Shown here: in pieces, positions 1-8,477 of the stretch
How positions within the stretch are numbered: position 1 is the first letter of the stretch
How the letters are laid out: each line of letters starts with the position of its first letter
Assembly (NCBI RefSeq): GCF_016587435.1
Contig: NZ_BNJJ01000003.1
Coordinates: 1 to 64,000 of the forward strand
DNA: 64,000 nt
Source of the DNA: Dictyobacter formicarum
GTDB taxonomy: Bacteria; Chloroflexota; Ktedonobacteria; Ktedonobacterales; Ktedonobacteraceae
Direction: 5' to 3'
Notes under the pieces: model-generated
The model's database searches: none
Seen by the model: only the letters and a program-made list of their open reading frames with translations
What the model was told of the DNA's origin: nothing
Made by a program: the position numbers and the translations under genes

Positions 1-55
1 AATTGTTCCCATTGGGCACCTCTCTTTCCGAGCAATCAAACAACACAACTGTAAT

Positions 56-94
56 CAAAAAAGAAAGCTGCCAGCATCACGCTGACAGCTTTCT
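56..94 (-). terminator. Intrinsic terminator, minus strand
   Basis: Arms 62-70/86-94 and 72-75/81-84 form a 13-bp stem with one mismatch and a 5-nt loop. On the minus strand the stem is followed by six T (the A run at 56-62). It lies about 390 nt beyond the aldehyde dehydrogenase stop and is the first good minus-strand terminator after it. Confidence 0.7.
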
Positions 95-365
95 CAGGGC
101 ATGAAAAAGACCATTCTCTCAAGAGATGGCCAGAATGTATCGTATTATGGGCGGCTTGTTATTTTTCGCCGCAAACGTGCATAGTTATGGCCAGCCTGGA
201 GTCGTGATGCATGAAAAAGAATGTGGCATTTCCCATGTGGCACGCTCCTTTCTTTCTGCAAGACTATTCAGGTCTATGGCAAGCTATAACTATATAACAT
301 GCAAAGCATAGCAGATAAGCAGATTGTTGTCAATCTGCACAAATGGTAGTTTTTATTCTTACCTT
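95..365. other. Gap with no supported gene
   Basis: About 270 bases between a terminator and a repeat. A 25-codon minus-strand ORF (159-236) has a good AAGGAG sequence 8 nt upstream, but it has no recognisable product and no other support. Nothing else stands out. Confidence 0.4.
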
Positions 366-471
366 TTGCCGCCTGTGGCGGGGGAGAAGGGTGAGAAGGT
401 GGGGGCTCAGCCCCAAATGTAAGTATGTGTGGCAGAAAAACGTGCATCCGCACGTTTTTCTGCCACACATA
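366..471 (-). repeat. Modular hairpin repeat, copy 1
   Basis: Read on the minus strand: a near-perfect palindrome (22-bp arms 424-445 and 450-471, 4-nt loop), then a GGGGC/GCCCC hairpin (402-414), a pyrimidine-rich spacer, and a CCGCC/GGCGG hairpin with a 3-nt loop (369-381) followed by an A-rich stretch. The same order of G-rich hairpin, pyrimidine run, GCC/GGC hairpin and A-rich tail occurs around the IS element at 24.4/26.0 kb. The palindrome core resembles those at 14.95 and 30.1 kb. Confidence 0.6.
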
Positions 472-482
472 TGAAAAAGTGG

Positions 483-1940
483 TTAGCCGGCACTATTGAT
501 TTGAACTGTCTTTATTTCGGTAAAGAAGTCGATGGCGGCAGGTCCCTGTTCGCGAGAATGCGAGCTGGAGTTGTGCATGCCTCCAAAGGGAGCATGAGGA
601 TCAACACCGGTGGTGTCTCCATTTACACGCACCATGCCACACTCGATGGCATTGATGTATTCCAGTGAGGCGTTGATATCATGGGTGAACAACGAGACGC
701 TCAGGCCATATTTGGTGTTGTTGGCAATGGCAATGGCTTCGTCGATACTATGGGCCAGTTCAACGACCAGCAGTGGGCCAAACACCTCTTCCTGGGCGAC
801 GGGTGCATCGGGCGGTACATCAACGACCAGGGTGGGCTCAAAAAAGTAGCCGTTCTTCAGGGAGCCGTTCCTGGCGTAGTTGCCGCCCAGCACAACACGT
901 CCGCTCTGCGTGCTCTGCTGAGCATAGGAGGCTACTTTCTCCAGCGAGCTCTGGGTGATCAAGGGTCCAACCGCGCTGGTGGCCTCGGTCGCTGGAGCCA
1001 GTGGGAGCGCCTGAATCTCGTGCTTGAGCAATTCCACAAAGGAGTCAGCGATATCATTTGTAACGATAACCCGACTGGTTGCCGTACATTTCTGTCCTGC
1101 AAAGCGCATCGCGCCAGCCGCCACCAGTTTGGCTGCCTGCTTCATATCAGCATCCCCGAGTACAATGGCCGCGTTCTTGCCGCCCATCTCTAGCTGATAT
1201 TTAATATTGCGCCGGGCCGCCATTTCAGCGATACCCATACCGACGGCATCAGAGCCGGTAAAGGTAATGCCGCGAATAGCATCTTGCGTAATCAAGGCAT
1301 TGCCCAAGGCAGATCCCTTGCCCAGCACCAGATTTAGCACGCCAGATGGCAGGCCCGCGCTGTCAAACACTTCAGCCAGACGTACGGCGGTCAACGAGGC
1401 TACTTCAGCTGGCTTCCACACCACGGTATTGCCGTATGCCAGGGCTGGCGCAATCTTCCAGAGTGGGATAGCAACAGGGAAATTCCAGGGCGAGATCACA
1501 GCCACCGGACCGAGGGGTTGGCGCAGCGTAAATTGCAAGCTGCCGGCTTTCTGGGCCGGGATAACCTGTCCATTTGGATGTACAGCTTCTGAAGCGAAGT
1601 AACGCAGAATCGATACGCCCCGATCTGTCTCACCCAACGCCTCGCCCAGTGGTTTGCCGACCTCCTGCGCCACCAGAGTACCGATTTCCTGCCGGCGCTC
1701 GGCCAGTATATTGGCGGCCCGATACAAGATCTCCGAGCGTTCAGGACCGGTCAGGGCTTTCCAGGCGGCAAAAGCCCCGTGGGCCGCATCCGCCGCACGT
1801 TCAACCACACTCACCGGTCCCTGAGGGACGCGGGCAAGCACCTGGGTAGTATCAGAAGGATTGAAGTCATCGCTCCATTGATCTTCATTGGATTTCAACC
1901 ATTCTCCGGCAACATAATGTGCTAATAATTCATGCTTCAC
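483..1940 (-). CDS. NAD(P)-dependent aldehyde dehydrogenase
   Basis: A 485-residue member of the aldehyde dehydrogenase superfamily, which oxidises an aldehyde to its carboxylic acid in the cytoplasm. Seen: PWNFP (151-155) of the cofactor fold, the general-base Glu251 in LEMGGKN, the catalytic Cys285 in FAGQKCTATSR, and the EEVFGP motif near residue 390. The length is normal. The start is GTG, with GAGG about 8 nt upstream. The best resemblance is to the ketoglutarate-semialdehyde/succinate-semialdehyde branch, but substrate cannot be set from sequence and no neighbouring catabolic genes help. The gene is monocistronic and divergent from the DUF5808-like gene, with an operator-like palindrome between them. 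Confidence 0.9.
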   Translation of the reverse strand: MKHELLAHYVAGEWLKSNEDQWSDDFNPSDTTQVLARVPQGPVSVVERAADAAHGAFAAWKALTGPERSEILYRAANILAERRQEIGTLVAQEVGKPLGEALGETDRGVSILRYFASEAVHPNGQVIPAQKAGSLQFTLRQPLGPVAVISPWNFPVAIPLWKIAPALAYGNTVVWKPAEVASLTAVRLAEVFDSAGLPSGVLNLVLGKGSALGNALITQDAIRGITFTGSDAVGMGIAEMAARRNIKYQLEMGGKNAAIVLGDADMKQAAKLVAAGAMRFAGQKCTATSRVIVTNDIADSFVELLKHEIQALPLAPATEATSAVGPLITQSSLEKVASYAQQSTQSGRVVLGGNYARNGSLKNGYFFEPTLVVDVPPDAPVAQEEVFGPLLVVELAHSIDEAIAIANNTKYGLSVSLFTHDINASLEYINAIECGMVRVNGDTTGVDPHAPFGGMHNSSSHSREQGPAAIDFFTEIKTVQINSAG

Positions 1941-2059
1941 AGTATCATCCTCTATTTAATCATCAATACTACTTACGCATAGCCATAAAAGACTAAACCG
2001 CAAACGTTCTCTCTCACCTTATTGTACACCATCCGGTCTGCCCGACAGCAACCACCTGC

Positions 2060-2099
2060 TGACAATATCATTGTCAAACCAAAAAGCACAACTTATAAA
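2060..2099 (+). promoter_or_regulatory. Promoter with overlapping 17-bp operator-like palindrome
   Basis: TTGTCA (2071-2076), 17 bp, TATAAA (2094-2099), about 65 nt before the start at 2166. The perfect palindrome TGACAAT-ATC-ATTGTCA (2060-2076) covers the -35 box, as expected for a repressor site. A TTGACA also lies on the minus strand here (2077-2072) but has no matching -10. The site lies in the divergent region shared with the aldehyde dehydrogenase. The regulator is not identifiable. Confidence 0.55.
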
Positions 2100-2165
2100 A
2101 AGGCGGTCCGTATTTAGTGTAGACAAACGATTTTTCTCTACAAGAAGAGAAGGGAGAGGCAGGCT

Positions 2166-2465
2166 ATGAGCTCAAAGAAACGGCATAAAAAGACGAAACG
2201 TTTAGTCAATGGACTCATCGGTCTCACGGTAAGCGCATTGTTCGGGATGGCGATTGTCGAGCAATTAAGTCGTCCAGCAGAGGAGCGATCCTGGCAAGGC
2301 AATGTGCTGGGCATTCCTTATGATTTACGCTTCCCCACCAGAGAGCGACTGCGCAACACTATGTGGAATAGCGAGACTTCACGTATCTTTGTACCGCGCG
2401 CCTTCGGGCTAGGATGGGACATTAATCTTTATCCGCTTATCCATCCCAAATCTACACAGTACTGA
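2166..2465 (+). CDS. Small DUF5808-like membrane protein
   Basis: A 99-residue protein with a Lys/Arg-rich N terminus (residues 4-13), one hydrophobic segment (about 16-31) and a C-terminal stretch ending IFVPRAFGLGWDINLYP. The pattern of R-I-F-V-P then G-x-G-W-x-x-N is typical of the DUF5808 family, whose function is unknown. The basic N terminus before the hydrophobic segment suggests the N terminus faces the cytoplasm. A purine-rich GAAGGGAGAGG precedes the ATG. It has its own promoter and a strong terminator directly after it, so it is probably monocistronic. Confidence 0.7.
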   Translation: MSSKKRHKKTKRLVNGLIGLTVSALFGMAIVEQLSRPAEERSWQGNVLGIPYDLRFPTRERLRNTMWNSETSRIFVPRAFGLGWDINLYPLIHPKSTQY

Positions 2466-2480
2466 TTACTTCTAGAGAAA

Positions 2481-2515
2481 AGAGCCTCAGACAGCGATAT
2501 CTGGGGCTCTTTTTT
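2481..2515. terminator. Intrinsic terminator between convergent genes
   Basis: Ten-base-pair stem (2481-2490 with 2501-2510, one G-T pair), 10-nt loop, then TTTTT on the plus strand. It ends the DUF5808-like gene. The other side has only AAA, so termination of menA from the minus strand would be weaker. Confidence 0.8.
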
Positions 2516-2535
2516 CTGCGTGGAGGCGGCAGATG

Positions 2536-3465
2536 CTAGAACAGGATAGCGAGCAGAAGGGAGATGGCTAAGACCAGCCCAAAGACCAGGTGCAGCATGG
2601 AGGTCTTCTTGATACCGATAATAAAGGCTTTGCGTTCGGTCGCTCCAAACACCGAGCGCACATTGATATAGGCCAGCGAGAAAGTCAACCAGACCAGCAA
2701 GCAGGTCCAAGGAAGCAGACCGCTAATCACAAAGATGGTGGTCGCCAGATAGCTACCAAACAATAAGGCCGCGTGGAAGCGCCGGCCAAATTTTAGTCCG
2801 AAACGTACGGGCAGCGTTTTTTTATTGACGGCCAGGTCATCCTGATAGTCGCGAACATTGTTCATATTCAGAATAGAGACCGCCAGAAGACCAACCGGCA
2901 CGCTGGCCGCCAGAGCACTCCATGACCAGTGGTGGATCTGGACATAATATGAGCCCCAGGTCATCAACACGCCCATGGCTAAAAAGACCATGACATCGCC
3001 CAACCCACGGCTAGAAAATTTGAAGGGCCTGGCACTATAAAAATAAGCAATCAGAATGCCAGCCAGTCCAAAGAGGATTATTTCGGGTCCGACAATAAAG
3101 ATCAGGGCCACACCAAGCAGGGCCGCCACCACAAAGCAGAAGATACCACCGCCAAGAACCTGCCCCGCTGTCATCTCTTGCTTGAAAATTACGGTCATAG
3201 CTCCTAAAGAGCCAGCATGATCCAATCCATAGCGATAGTCAAAGTATTCATTAAAGTAATTCGTGCCTATTTGCAGAAACAGGCACGAAAAAAATGTGGC
3301 CAGGAATGTCCAGAGATGGAAGGTTCCTTCGTAGCCGGCCAGAGCCGTCCCTACCAGCACCGGGCTTAACGTCGCGGTCAGCGTAAAAGGGCGACTCGTC
3401 TTAACCCAGGTTTTCCAGGCAACTGGCTGCGCGGTCCTCCGGGAGATAGTTTGAGCGTCTCTCAT
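2536..3465 (-). CDS. menA: 1,4-dihydroxy-2-naphthoate polyprenyltransferase (MenA-like, UbiA family)
   Basis: A 309-residue polytopic membrane protein of the UbiA prenyltransferase family. It has the two Asp-rich motifs that bind Mg-diphosphate: N72-x3-D76-x5-D82 and N202-x3-D206-x3-D210. The following YxxARP..F segment (about 143-150) is typical of MenA rather than UbiA or heme O synthase. MenA prenylates 1,4-dihydroxy-2-naphthoate, the membrane step of menaquinone synthesis. This fits its place beside cydAB, whose product oxidises quinol, and the ETF:quinone oxidoreductase downstream. No other men genes are present. The start ATG has GAGAAG upstream. Confidence 0.82.
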   Translation of the reverse strand: MRDAQTISRRTAQPVAWKTWVKTSRPFTLTATLSPVLVGTALAGYEGTFHLWTFLATFFSCLFLQIGTNYFNEYFDYRYGLDHAGSLGAMTVIFKQEMTAGQVLGGGIFCFVVAALLGVALIFIVGPEIILFGLAGILIAYFYSARPFKFSSRGLGDVMVFLAMGVLMTWGSYYVQIHHWSWSALAASVPVGLLAVSILNMNNVRDYQDDLAVNKKTLPVRFGLKFGRRFHAALLFGSYLATTIFVISGLLPWTCLLVWLTFSLAYINVRSVFGATERKAFIIGIKKTSMLHLVFGLVLAISLLLAILF

Positions 3466-3780
3466 GGTTTCTTCTCTCGTAATAAATGATTATGATCTAT
3501 AAGATAACTCCATAAGTATACTCTAAAAATGGTAATATGGTCCAAAGGGCAGCCCTGGGTTCTATTATCACATCTGCGATCCTGTTCATCTCTAACAAAC
3601 GCGACTGGAGCATTTTTGTAGGCCAGTGGCCTCCTACATTTTTGCTCTTTGGTGTCTTCCACAAGATACTCAGACCCTATACGCACTAGCCACACACGCC
3701 CAACACGGGTGCTGCTATTGATAAGAAAAGGGAGTTCAACATGGCTGATTGAACTCCCTTTTTCTACTACTAGCTGCTAT
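3466..3780. other. Gap between cydB and menA
   Basis: Holds the cydAB terminator (3728-3765) and an imperfect hairpin around 3616-3640. A 77-codon minus-strand ORF here is Arg/Cys-rich, lacks a Shine-Dalgarno sequence and resembles nothing. It is not called. Confidence 0.5.
3728..3765. terminator. Bidirectional intrinsic terminator after cydB
   Basis: Perfect 12-bp stem (3728-3739 with 3749-3760), 9-nt loop. The plus strand continues with a T-rich run and the minus strand with CTTTTCTTAT, so it can end the cydAB transcript on the minus strand. Confidence 0.75.
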
Positions 3781-4860
3781 TTAATGATGGATCATCTCAT
3801 TGCTCTTGCGCTCCTGTGTTTGTTTCACCTGTTCAGAGCGGCGTAAGCCAGGAATAGGGTAGGGCAATTTAAAGACCGAGAAGAGATAATAGAGCGATGG
3901 AAGCAGGATTACCAGGCCGCAGACAATGCCGATTAAGAGTATGGTAATCACAGTCGGATCGTTGGCCGAGTTAGCGATGGTATAGCGAGGAGGAATAATA
4001 TAAGGATACTGCGAGAGCCCCCATGACCCCAGCAGAAATGCAGTCTCCGCGATGATCAATATACGAGCCAGGCGATAGTAACGGCGGTAGAGTGCGATGG
4101 CGGTAGCCAGGCCAATAATCATGGTAGCAATGACAATAGGAAGGGACCGCGTCAGCATGCCCTGCCAGATAATTGGAGCCTCTGAGATTGAGAGCAGCAG
4201 GCCAAGCGCGCCTAGCACCGCTGTAATTGCTCCTGCAATCAAAGCCTTGGTGCGATATGATTCGGTCAACGCCTCATCTCGCACAGTATCACGAGCCTCA
4301 ACAACCAGATAGACAGCTGCCAGGGTCGCGCAGAGCGCAACGGCCATAGCACCAATTGTGATGGCAAACGGTGATAGCATACCCGCCAGGTAGGTGGCAC
4401 GAGGCACACCATCGGAAGCGATCAACATACCACTGGCAACGCCGGCAGCCGAAACGCCAAGAAAGAAAGGCGTAAGCACACTGGACGCGCTAAACACACG
4501 GCTCCAGGCACGCGCGAACAAACCGCTTTCATCCAATGCATAGTAGCGATAGACGAAGGCCGCACCACGCAGTACAATTCCAACCAGCACAATGGTAAAC
4601 GGGAAAAACAGAGCGATTGAAAGGGCATAAAAAGCGCTCGGGAACACATTAAACAGTCCTACAATCAAGAAGATCAGCCAGACATGGTTGGCCTCCCAGA
4701 CAGGACCCAGCGCGTGATTAATCAAACCATGCTGGCGCTTAGCCAACTGACCAACGGCAAACAGATCCCAGACACCAGCTCCAAAATCAGCTCCACCCAG
4801 CGCAGCATAGACAATCAATGCCCACCAGAGCACTACCAGCGCAATTAAAGCTACATCCAT
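3781..4860 (-). CDS. cydB: Cytochrome bd quinol oxidase subunit II
   Basis: A 359-residue integral membrane subunit of cytochrome bd oxidase. The N terminus carries the family hallmark GGADFGAGVWDL (residues 22-33), followed by 8-9 hydrophobic segments. Together with CydA it oxidises quinol and reduces oxygen to water without proton pumping, usually with high oxygen affinity. The start codon directly abuts the cydA stop with no gap, so translation is probably coupled. A Bacillus-like length (about 340-360) is seen. The C terminus is short, charged and cytoplasmic. No cydCD assembly transporter genes are in the window. Confidence 0.93.
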   Translation of the reverse strand: MDVALIALVVLWWALIVYAALGGADFGAGVWDLFAVGQLAKRQHGLINHALGPVWEANHVWLIFLIVGLFNVFPSAFYALSIALFFPFTIVLVGIVLRGAAFVYRYYALDESGLFARAWSRVFSASSVLTPFFLGVSAAGVASGMLIASDGVPRATYLAGMLSPFAITIGAMAVALCATLAAVYLVVEARDTVRDEALTESYRTKALIAGAITAVLGALGLLLSISEAPIIWQGMLTRSLPIVIATMIIGLATAIALYRRYYRLARILIIAETAFLLGSWGLSQYPYIIPPRYTIANSANDPTVITILLIGIVCGLVILLPSLYYLFSVFKLPYPIPGLRRSEQVKQTQERKSNEMIHH

Positions 4861-6222
4861 TTAAACACCAACCTTTTCTACCTCGGGCTCCTTCACCTCA
4901 TAGCCTTGCTCAGAAAGGGTTACTTGTGGCAACGGGCGGCGAGCTACTTTCAGCAACAACCAGATCAAGGCCACGGCTAAAAGAACGTAAACGAGCGAGA
5001 AGATCAAAAAGCTGACATTCAATAAAGGAGCCGTTGTCACAGCATCTTTCGTACGCAAGTATCCATAGATGGACCACGGTTGGCGTCCAATTTCGGTAAC
5101 CATCCAGCCTAGCTCGACCGCCAGAAACGAGAGAGGACTCGCCAGGACTACTCCCCACAGCAGCCATTTATGCGTTGGCAGACGCTTTTTTAACAAGAAT
5201 AGGCCCCAAAAAACTACAGCCACCAGGAGCGCGAAAAAGCCACTACCCACCATACCATCAAACGAGGTATGGACAATAGTCGTATTCGGCCAATCCTCGC
5301 GTGGGATTTGATCCAGCCCTTTAATAGTAGCATTGGGATTGTAGTCGGCCAGAATGCTCAAGCCATTTGGAATCTCTAAAGCATATTTAACTTCACCGGT
5401 ATTGGGATCAGCCAGGCCGCCAATCGAGATTGGGGCACCACGCTGCGTCCTGAAAATACCTTCCATGGCAGCAAATTTGACTGGCTGATAGACGGACAGG
5501 AAGCGAGCATTGAAATCACCACTGACGATCTGCAATGGAATCGCCACCAGCGCCAGCAGCATGGCCAGCATCAAACCTTTGCGATAATATTCATCGCGCT
5601 TACCCCGCAGATAAGCAAACGCATAAACAGCGGCCACACCGAAGCCAGTTGCCACATAGCTAGCCAGGATCATATGAACCGTTTGAAAAGGCGTACTGGG
5701 ATTAAAGACAGCCTGAAAGGGATTAATATCGACCACTTTGCCATTTTTTATTACAAAGCCGGCAGGTGTATTCATCCAGGAATTGGCGCTGACAATAAAC
5801 CAGGCCGAGGCCATACCACTGATCCAGATCGGGAATGAACAAAGCCAGTGCGCCCGGGCCGAGAGACGATCCCAGCCATAAAGATAGAGGCCGAGAAAAA
5901 TAGCTTCTGTAAAGAAGGCAAAACCCTCCAACAAAAAGGGCAGGCCGACTACGGCGCCTGCGAAACGTGTATACGTAGGCCAGAGCAATCCAAGTTCAAA
6001 TGAAAGAATGGTACCAGAGACAGCTCCGATGGCAAACAGAATGGCTGCCGCCCTGGCCCAGCGCCGCGTCAACATCATCCAGACAGGATTTTTTGTGCGC
6101 AAGGCCAGGCCCTCTGAAATACAAAGAAGCAGAGGCACACCCACACCCAGCACAGAAAAAATGATGTGAAAAGCCAGAGAAGTGCCCATCTGGGCGCGGG
6201 CCGCAAGTAAATCAGGCATCAT
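4861..6222 (-). CDS. cydA: Cytochrome bd quinol oxidase subunit I
   Basis: The heme-bearing subunit of cytochrome bd oxidase, 453 residues from the chosen start. His19 (heme b595 ligand by E. coli numbering), the His in TVHMILASY (heme b558 region), and the GRQPW motif preceded by GWMVTEI, which carries the Met ligand, are all visible. The quinol loop is the short Bacillus-type form. The longest ORF starts at a TTG at 6243. The ATG at 6222 is preferred because AGGA lies 8 nt upstream and because it places the first heme ligand exactly at residue 19. First gene of cydAB. Neighbouring menA and the ETF oxidoreductase point to menaquinol as donor. Confidence 0.93.
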   Translation of the reverse strand: MMPDLLAARAQMGTSLAFHIIFSVLGVGVPLLLCISEGLALRTKNPVWMMLTRRWARAAAILFAIGAVSGTILSFELGLLWPTYTRFAGAVVGLPFLLEGFAFFTEAIFLGLYLYGWDRLSARAHWLCSFPIWISGMASAWFIVSANSWMNTPAGFVIKNGKVVDINPFQAVFNPSTPFQTVHMILASYVATGFGVAAVYAFAYLRGKRDEYYRKGLMLAMLLALVAIPLQIVSGDFNARFLSVYQPVKFAAMEGIFRTQRGAPISIGGLADPNTGEVKYALEIPNGLSILADYNPNATIKGLDQIPREDWPNTTIVHTSFDGMVGSGFFALLVAVVFWGLFLLKKRLPTHKWLLWGVVLASPLSFLAVELGWMVTEIGRQPWSIYGYLRTKDAVTTAPLLNVSFLIFSLVYVLLAVALIWLLLKVARRPLPQVTLSEQGYEVKEPEVEKVGV

Positions 6223-6524
6223 GGGGATTTTCCTCAATATCAAACATACTATTCCTAATGGAACAACTTCTAATGTCCATCACCATATGTAAGATACTGA
6301 TATTCTAGATGCTTCGTTTCATAATAACAAATTCAACAATAATAACTATATGAAAAGCAGATTTTCTTGCTGCTCATGATGCCAATGTGTCGAATGGACA
6401 GCCCTGCCCTGGATTCCTCCATTTCCCTTTTGTTCTGGATCACACCAGAACCTGCAGATCGGGCCAGCCATACGCCAACTCTTCCAGATCGGCTCCTCCG
6501 ATCTGATCTGGTTTGGAGGTAACG

Positions 6525-6629
6525 TTAGGCATCCGGTATTAAGCCACGATAGGTCGTACGCCAGGTATCCACATGGACACGTGCCATACCTTCAACATCC
6601 TGTATGGTGGCTGGCCTGATTATCACCAT
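6525..6629 (-). pseudogene. N-terminal remnant of a GNAT acetyltransferase
   Basis: The minus strand encodes 34 residues from an ATG to a stop: starting MVIIRPATIQDVEGMARVHV and ending TWRTTYRGLIPDA. This is the classic opening of GNAT N-acetyltransferases (IRPAT..D...ARVHVD.WR..Y.G..P). Such proteins are normally 140-190 residues, so the acetyl-CoA-binding core is missing. After the stop another frame continues briefly without recognisable GNAT motifs. It is a decayed gene rather than a functional peptide. No Shine-Dalgarno sequence was assessed as convincing. Confidence 0.75.
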
Positions 6630-6720
6630 AAAATTGCTAGCTTTCTTTCATATCAAGGCAATAACAATAGTAGTTGGTAACACCGCTTCATTGCGATGCT
6701 TCCGATTGCTTTTAGTCGCA

Positions 6721-6729
6721 TGCTATAAT
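6721..6729 (+). promoter_or_regulatory. Extended -10 promoter
   Basis: TGC-TATAAT, a perfect extended -10 box without a good -35 at the standard distance. It lies 35 nt before the start of the PH-domain gene at 6764. Confidence 0.6.
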
Positions 6730-6763
6730 CTTTTACAGAAATAAAGAAAGGTTCCAGGACAGC

Positions 6764-7462
6764 ATGCCGAATACAAGCCCTACCGCAGCAACTAAAATCT
6801 TTCAGCGTCTGAAGGGCCTACAGGCCCGGATGCAGCCTGGTGAAGAACCCATACTGGCTCTACCCGCTATCTGGGACGGAGGCCAGAGTAGCCATAGTAC
6901 GGCATGCGATGTGATCATCACCAATCAGCGCGTCATCGGCTACTATTATCGCGGTTTTCCGCGCGAACGCATTTTCATTGATTCGCTTAACCTGGCTGAT
7001 TTACGCACAGTAACCTGGCGCAAAAAGAAATATGAGCCGGTCTTTCGAGAAATCCTGGTGAGCAATGGCCGCCGCAACGTCTACATCCGGACGCCACAGC
7101 AGAAAAGCGAATTCCTCTATGAAGCCCTCCGGCTGGCCAACGATACAACAGCAAAGCCAGAATCGGCTGCTACGGATAACGAGGTAGAGACACAGGCGCA
7201 ACAGCCCACACCAACATCCGGGCAGGTACAGGTTGCGGCGAAATCTACGGGTCCGGTCTATACGCGAGAGCAGGTGCGCCGATCCTTTGAAAATTCATCG
7301 CTGGCGGTTGTAATCCTGCTGGTCGGCGGCGTACTGATCGAGATCATCAGCCTGTTCCTTTTATTTACCCTGCATAACGCCAGCATCAGTGGCCCGCTCT
7401 TCATTGCAGGCTTTGTAGCGGTGGCGGCCAGCTTTCTGGCCCGCCGAGGTTCTACGAAATAA
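6764..7462 (+). CDS. PH-domain-like membrane protein of unknown function
   Basis: A 232-residue protein. Residues about 27-128 resemble the bacterial PH-like fold: the segment TACDVIITNQRVIGYYY, with its DVIITNQRVI strand, is characteristic. A Gln/Thr/Pro-rich linker (about 130-165) leads to two hydrophobic C-terminal segments (about 179-202 and 209-225), so the PH-like part should lie in the cytoplasm, anchored to the membrane. It has its own promoter and is convergent with the aldo/keto reductase. No enzymatic motif is visible. Function is unknown. Confidence 0.65.
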   Translation: MPNTSPTAATKIFQRLKGLQARMQPGEEPILALPAIWDGGQSSHSTACDVIITNQRVIGYYYRGFPRERIFIDSLNLADLRTVTWRKKKYEPVFREILVSNGRRNVYIRTPQQKSEFLYEALRLANDTTAKPESAATDNEVETQAQQPTPTSGQVQVAAKSTGPVYTREQVRRSFENSSLAVVILLVGGVLIEIISLFLLFTLHNASISGPLFIAGFVAVAASFLARRGSTK

Positions 7463-7481
7463 CAGACAGGCAAAGAGAAGA

Positions 7482-7512
7482 GCCGCGGACGGTACAACGT
7501 TCGTTCCACGGC
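7482..7512 (-). terminator. Possible terminator for the aldo/keto reductase
   Basis: Eight-base-pair GC-rich stem with one G-T pair (7482-7489 with 7505-7512), 15-nt loop. On the minus strand a T-rich but interrupted run (TCTTCTCTTTG) follows. Weak. Confidence 0.35.
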
Positions 7513-7520
7513 CCTGCCGA

Positions 7521-8477
7521 CTATTGACTCTGCTGCATAAAGTCTTCGATGCGGGCAATCTCCTGCTCGCTTAAGCGGAAATCGCCAGCTCCGATAATCT
7601 CATCGACCTGGCCGGGATGGCGACCACCTACAATAGCTGCCGTAACGGCAGGATGCCGCAAGGTCCAGGCAATCGCCACCTCACCGGCGGAACGGCCGTG
7701 CTCGTGTCCAATAGTCTGTAGCAATTTTGCCAGTGCCAGGTTACGATATAAGCGCGGCTCTTTATAATCGTCGCTGCGTTTGCGCCAATCGCTATCAGGC
7801 AAATTCTGCACGCGTTGCACGTTCCACTTACCGGTTAGCAGGCCAGAAGCCATTGGCGAATACACAATCACACCAATATTGTGCTGCAAGCAGAAGTCCA
7901 GCACATCTTTTTCGATATCGCGTCGCAAGAGCGAATAGGGCGGCTGCAATGAGCTCACCGGCGCAATCTTATAGGCGCGCTCCAGCTGACTGACATTAAA
8001 ATTGGAGACGCCGATATGGCGCACCTTCCCCTCGGCCTTAAGCTCGGCCATCGTGGTCCAGCCTTCCTCAATATCTTCATCGGGATTGGGCCAGTGGATT
8101 TGATAGAGGTCGATCACATCCACCTGCAGGCGGCGTAAACTATCCTCCACCTCTTCGCGAATCGAAGCAGCTTTCAGATTCCCTTGAATTTTGCCATCCG
8201 CTGTAGGACGGCGCGAGCATTTCGTAAATATAAATGGACGCTCACTACGGCCTTTGAGGGCACGCCCCACGACCTCCTCCGCATGGCCAAAGCCATAGAC
8301 GGCAGCGGTATCAATCCAGTTCATCCCCAGTTCAAGGGCACGATGGATAGTAGCGACGGATGCATTATCATCCTGCGGACCCCAGGAGGCTGGCCAGCCT
8401 TCACCACCCAGAGCAAACGTCCCCAGGCCCAGAGCCGTAATCTCCATATCAGTATTGCCGAAATGTCTTGTCTGCAT
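7521..8477 (-). CDS. Aldo/keto reductase
   Basis: A 318-residue (alpha/beta)8-barrel NADPH-dependent oxidoreductase. Catalytic tetrad residues are visible: Asp in WIDTAAVYG with the Tyr five residues on, Lys in FIFTKCSR, and His in YQIHWPN. SNF (GVSNFNVSQLERA) and the late R-H-P..AIVGGR motif, which binds the cofactor phosphate, are also present. It reduces aldehydes or ketones to alcohols; the substrate is unknown. The sub-branch resembles the L-glyceraldehyde-3-phosphate reductase/YghZ-type group. GGAGG lies 6 nt before the ATG. The gene is monocistronic. A hairpin repeat (8638-8744) lies upstream on the same strand. Confidence 0.88.
   Translation of the reverse strand: MQTRHFGNTDMEITALGLGTFALGGEGWPASWGPQDDNASVATIHRALELGMNWIDTAAVYGFGHAEEVVGRALKGRSERPFIFTKCSRRPTADGKIQGNLKAASIREEVEDSLRRLQVDVIDLYQIHWPNPDEDIEEGWTTMAELKAEGKVRHIGVSNFNVSQLERAYKIAPVSSLQPPYSLLRRDIEKDVLDFCLQHNIGVIVYSPMASGLLTGKWNVQRVQNLPDSDWRKRSDDYKEPRLYRNLALAKLLQTIGHEHGRSAGEVAIAWTLRHPAVTAAIVGGRHPGQVDEIIGAGDFRLSEQEIARIEDFMQQSQ

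Larger units (their letters stand above)
6244..6763. other. Gap with acetyltransferase remnant, hairpin and promoter
   Basis: Contains an A/T-rich cydA upstream region (6244-6365), an 8-bp hairpin CAGATCGG/CCGATCTG (6485-6505) without a T run, the GNAT remnant (6525-6629, minus) and the promoter of the PH-domain gene (6721-6729). No intact gene is visible. Confidence 0.6.

Noticed and set aside
159..236. 25-codon minus-strand ORF with AAGGAG upstream
   Set aside because: Too short and featureless to support as a gene without expression or conservation data.
3462..3695. 77-codon minus-strand ORF before menA
   Set aside because: Overlaps the menA start, has no ribosome binding site and resembles no protein.
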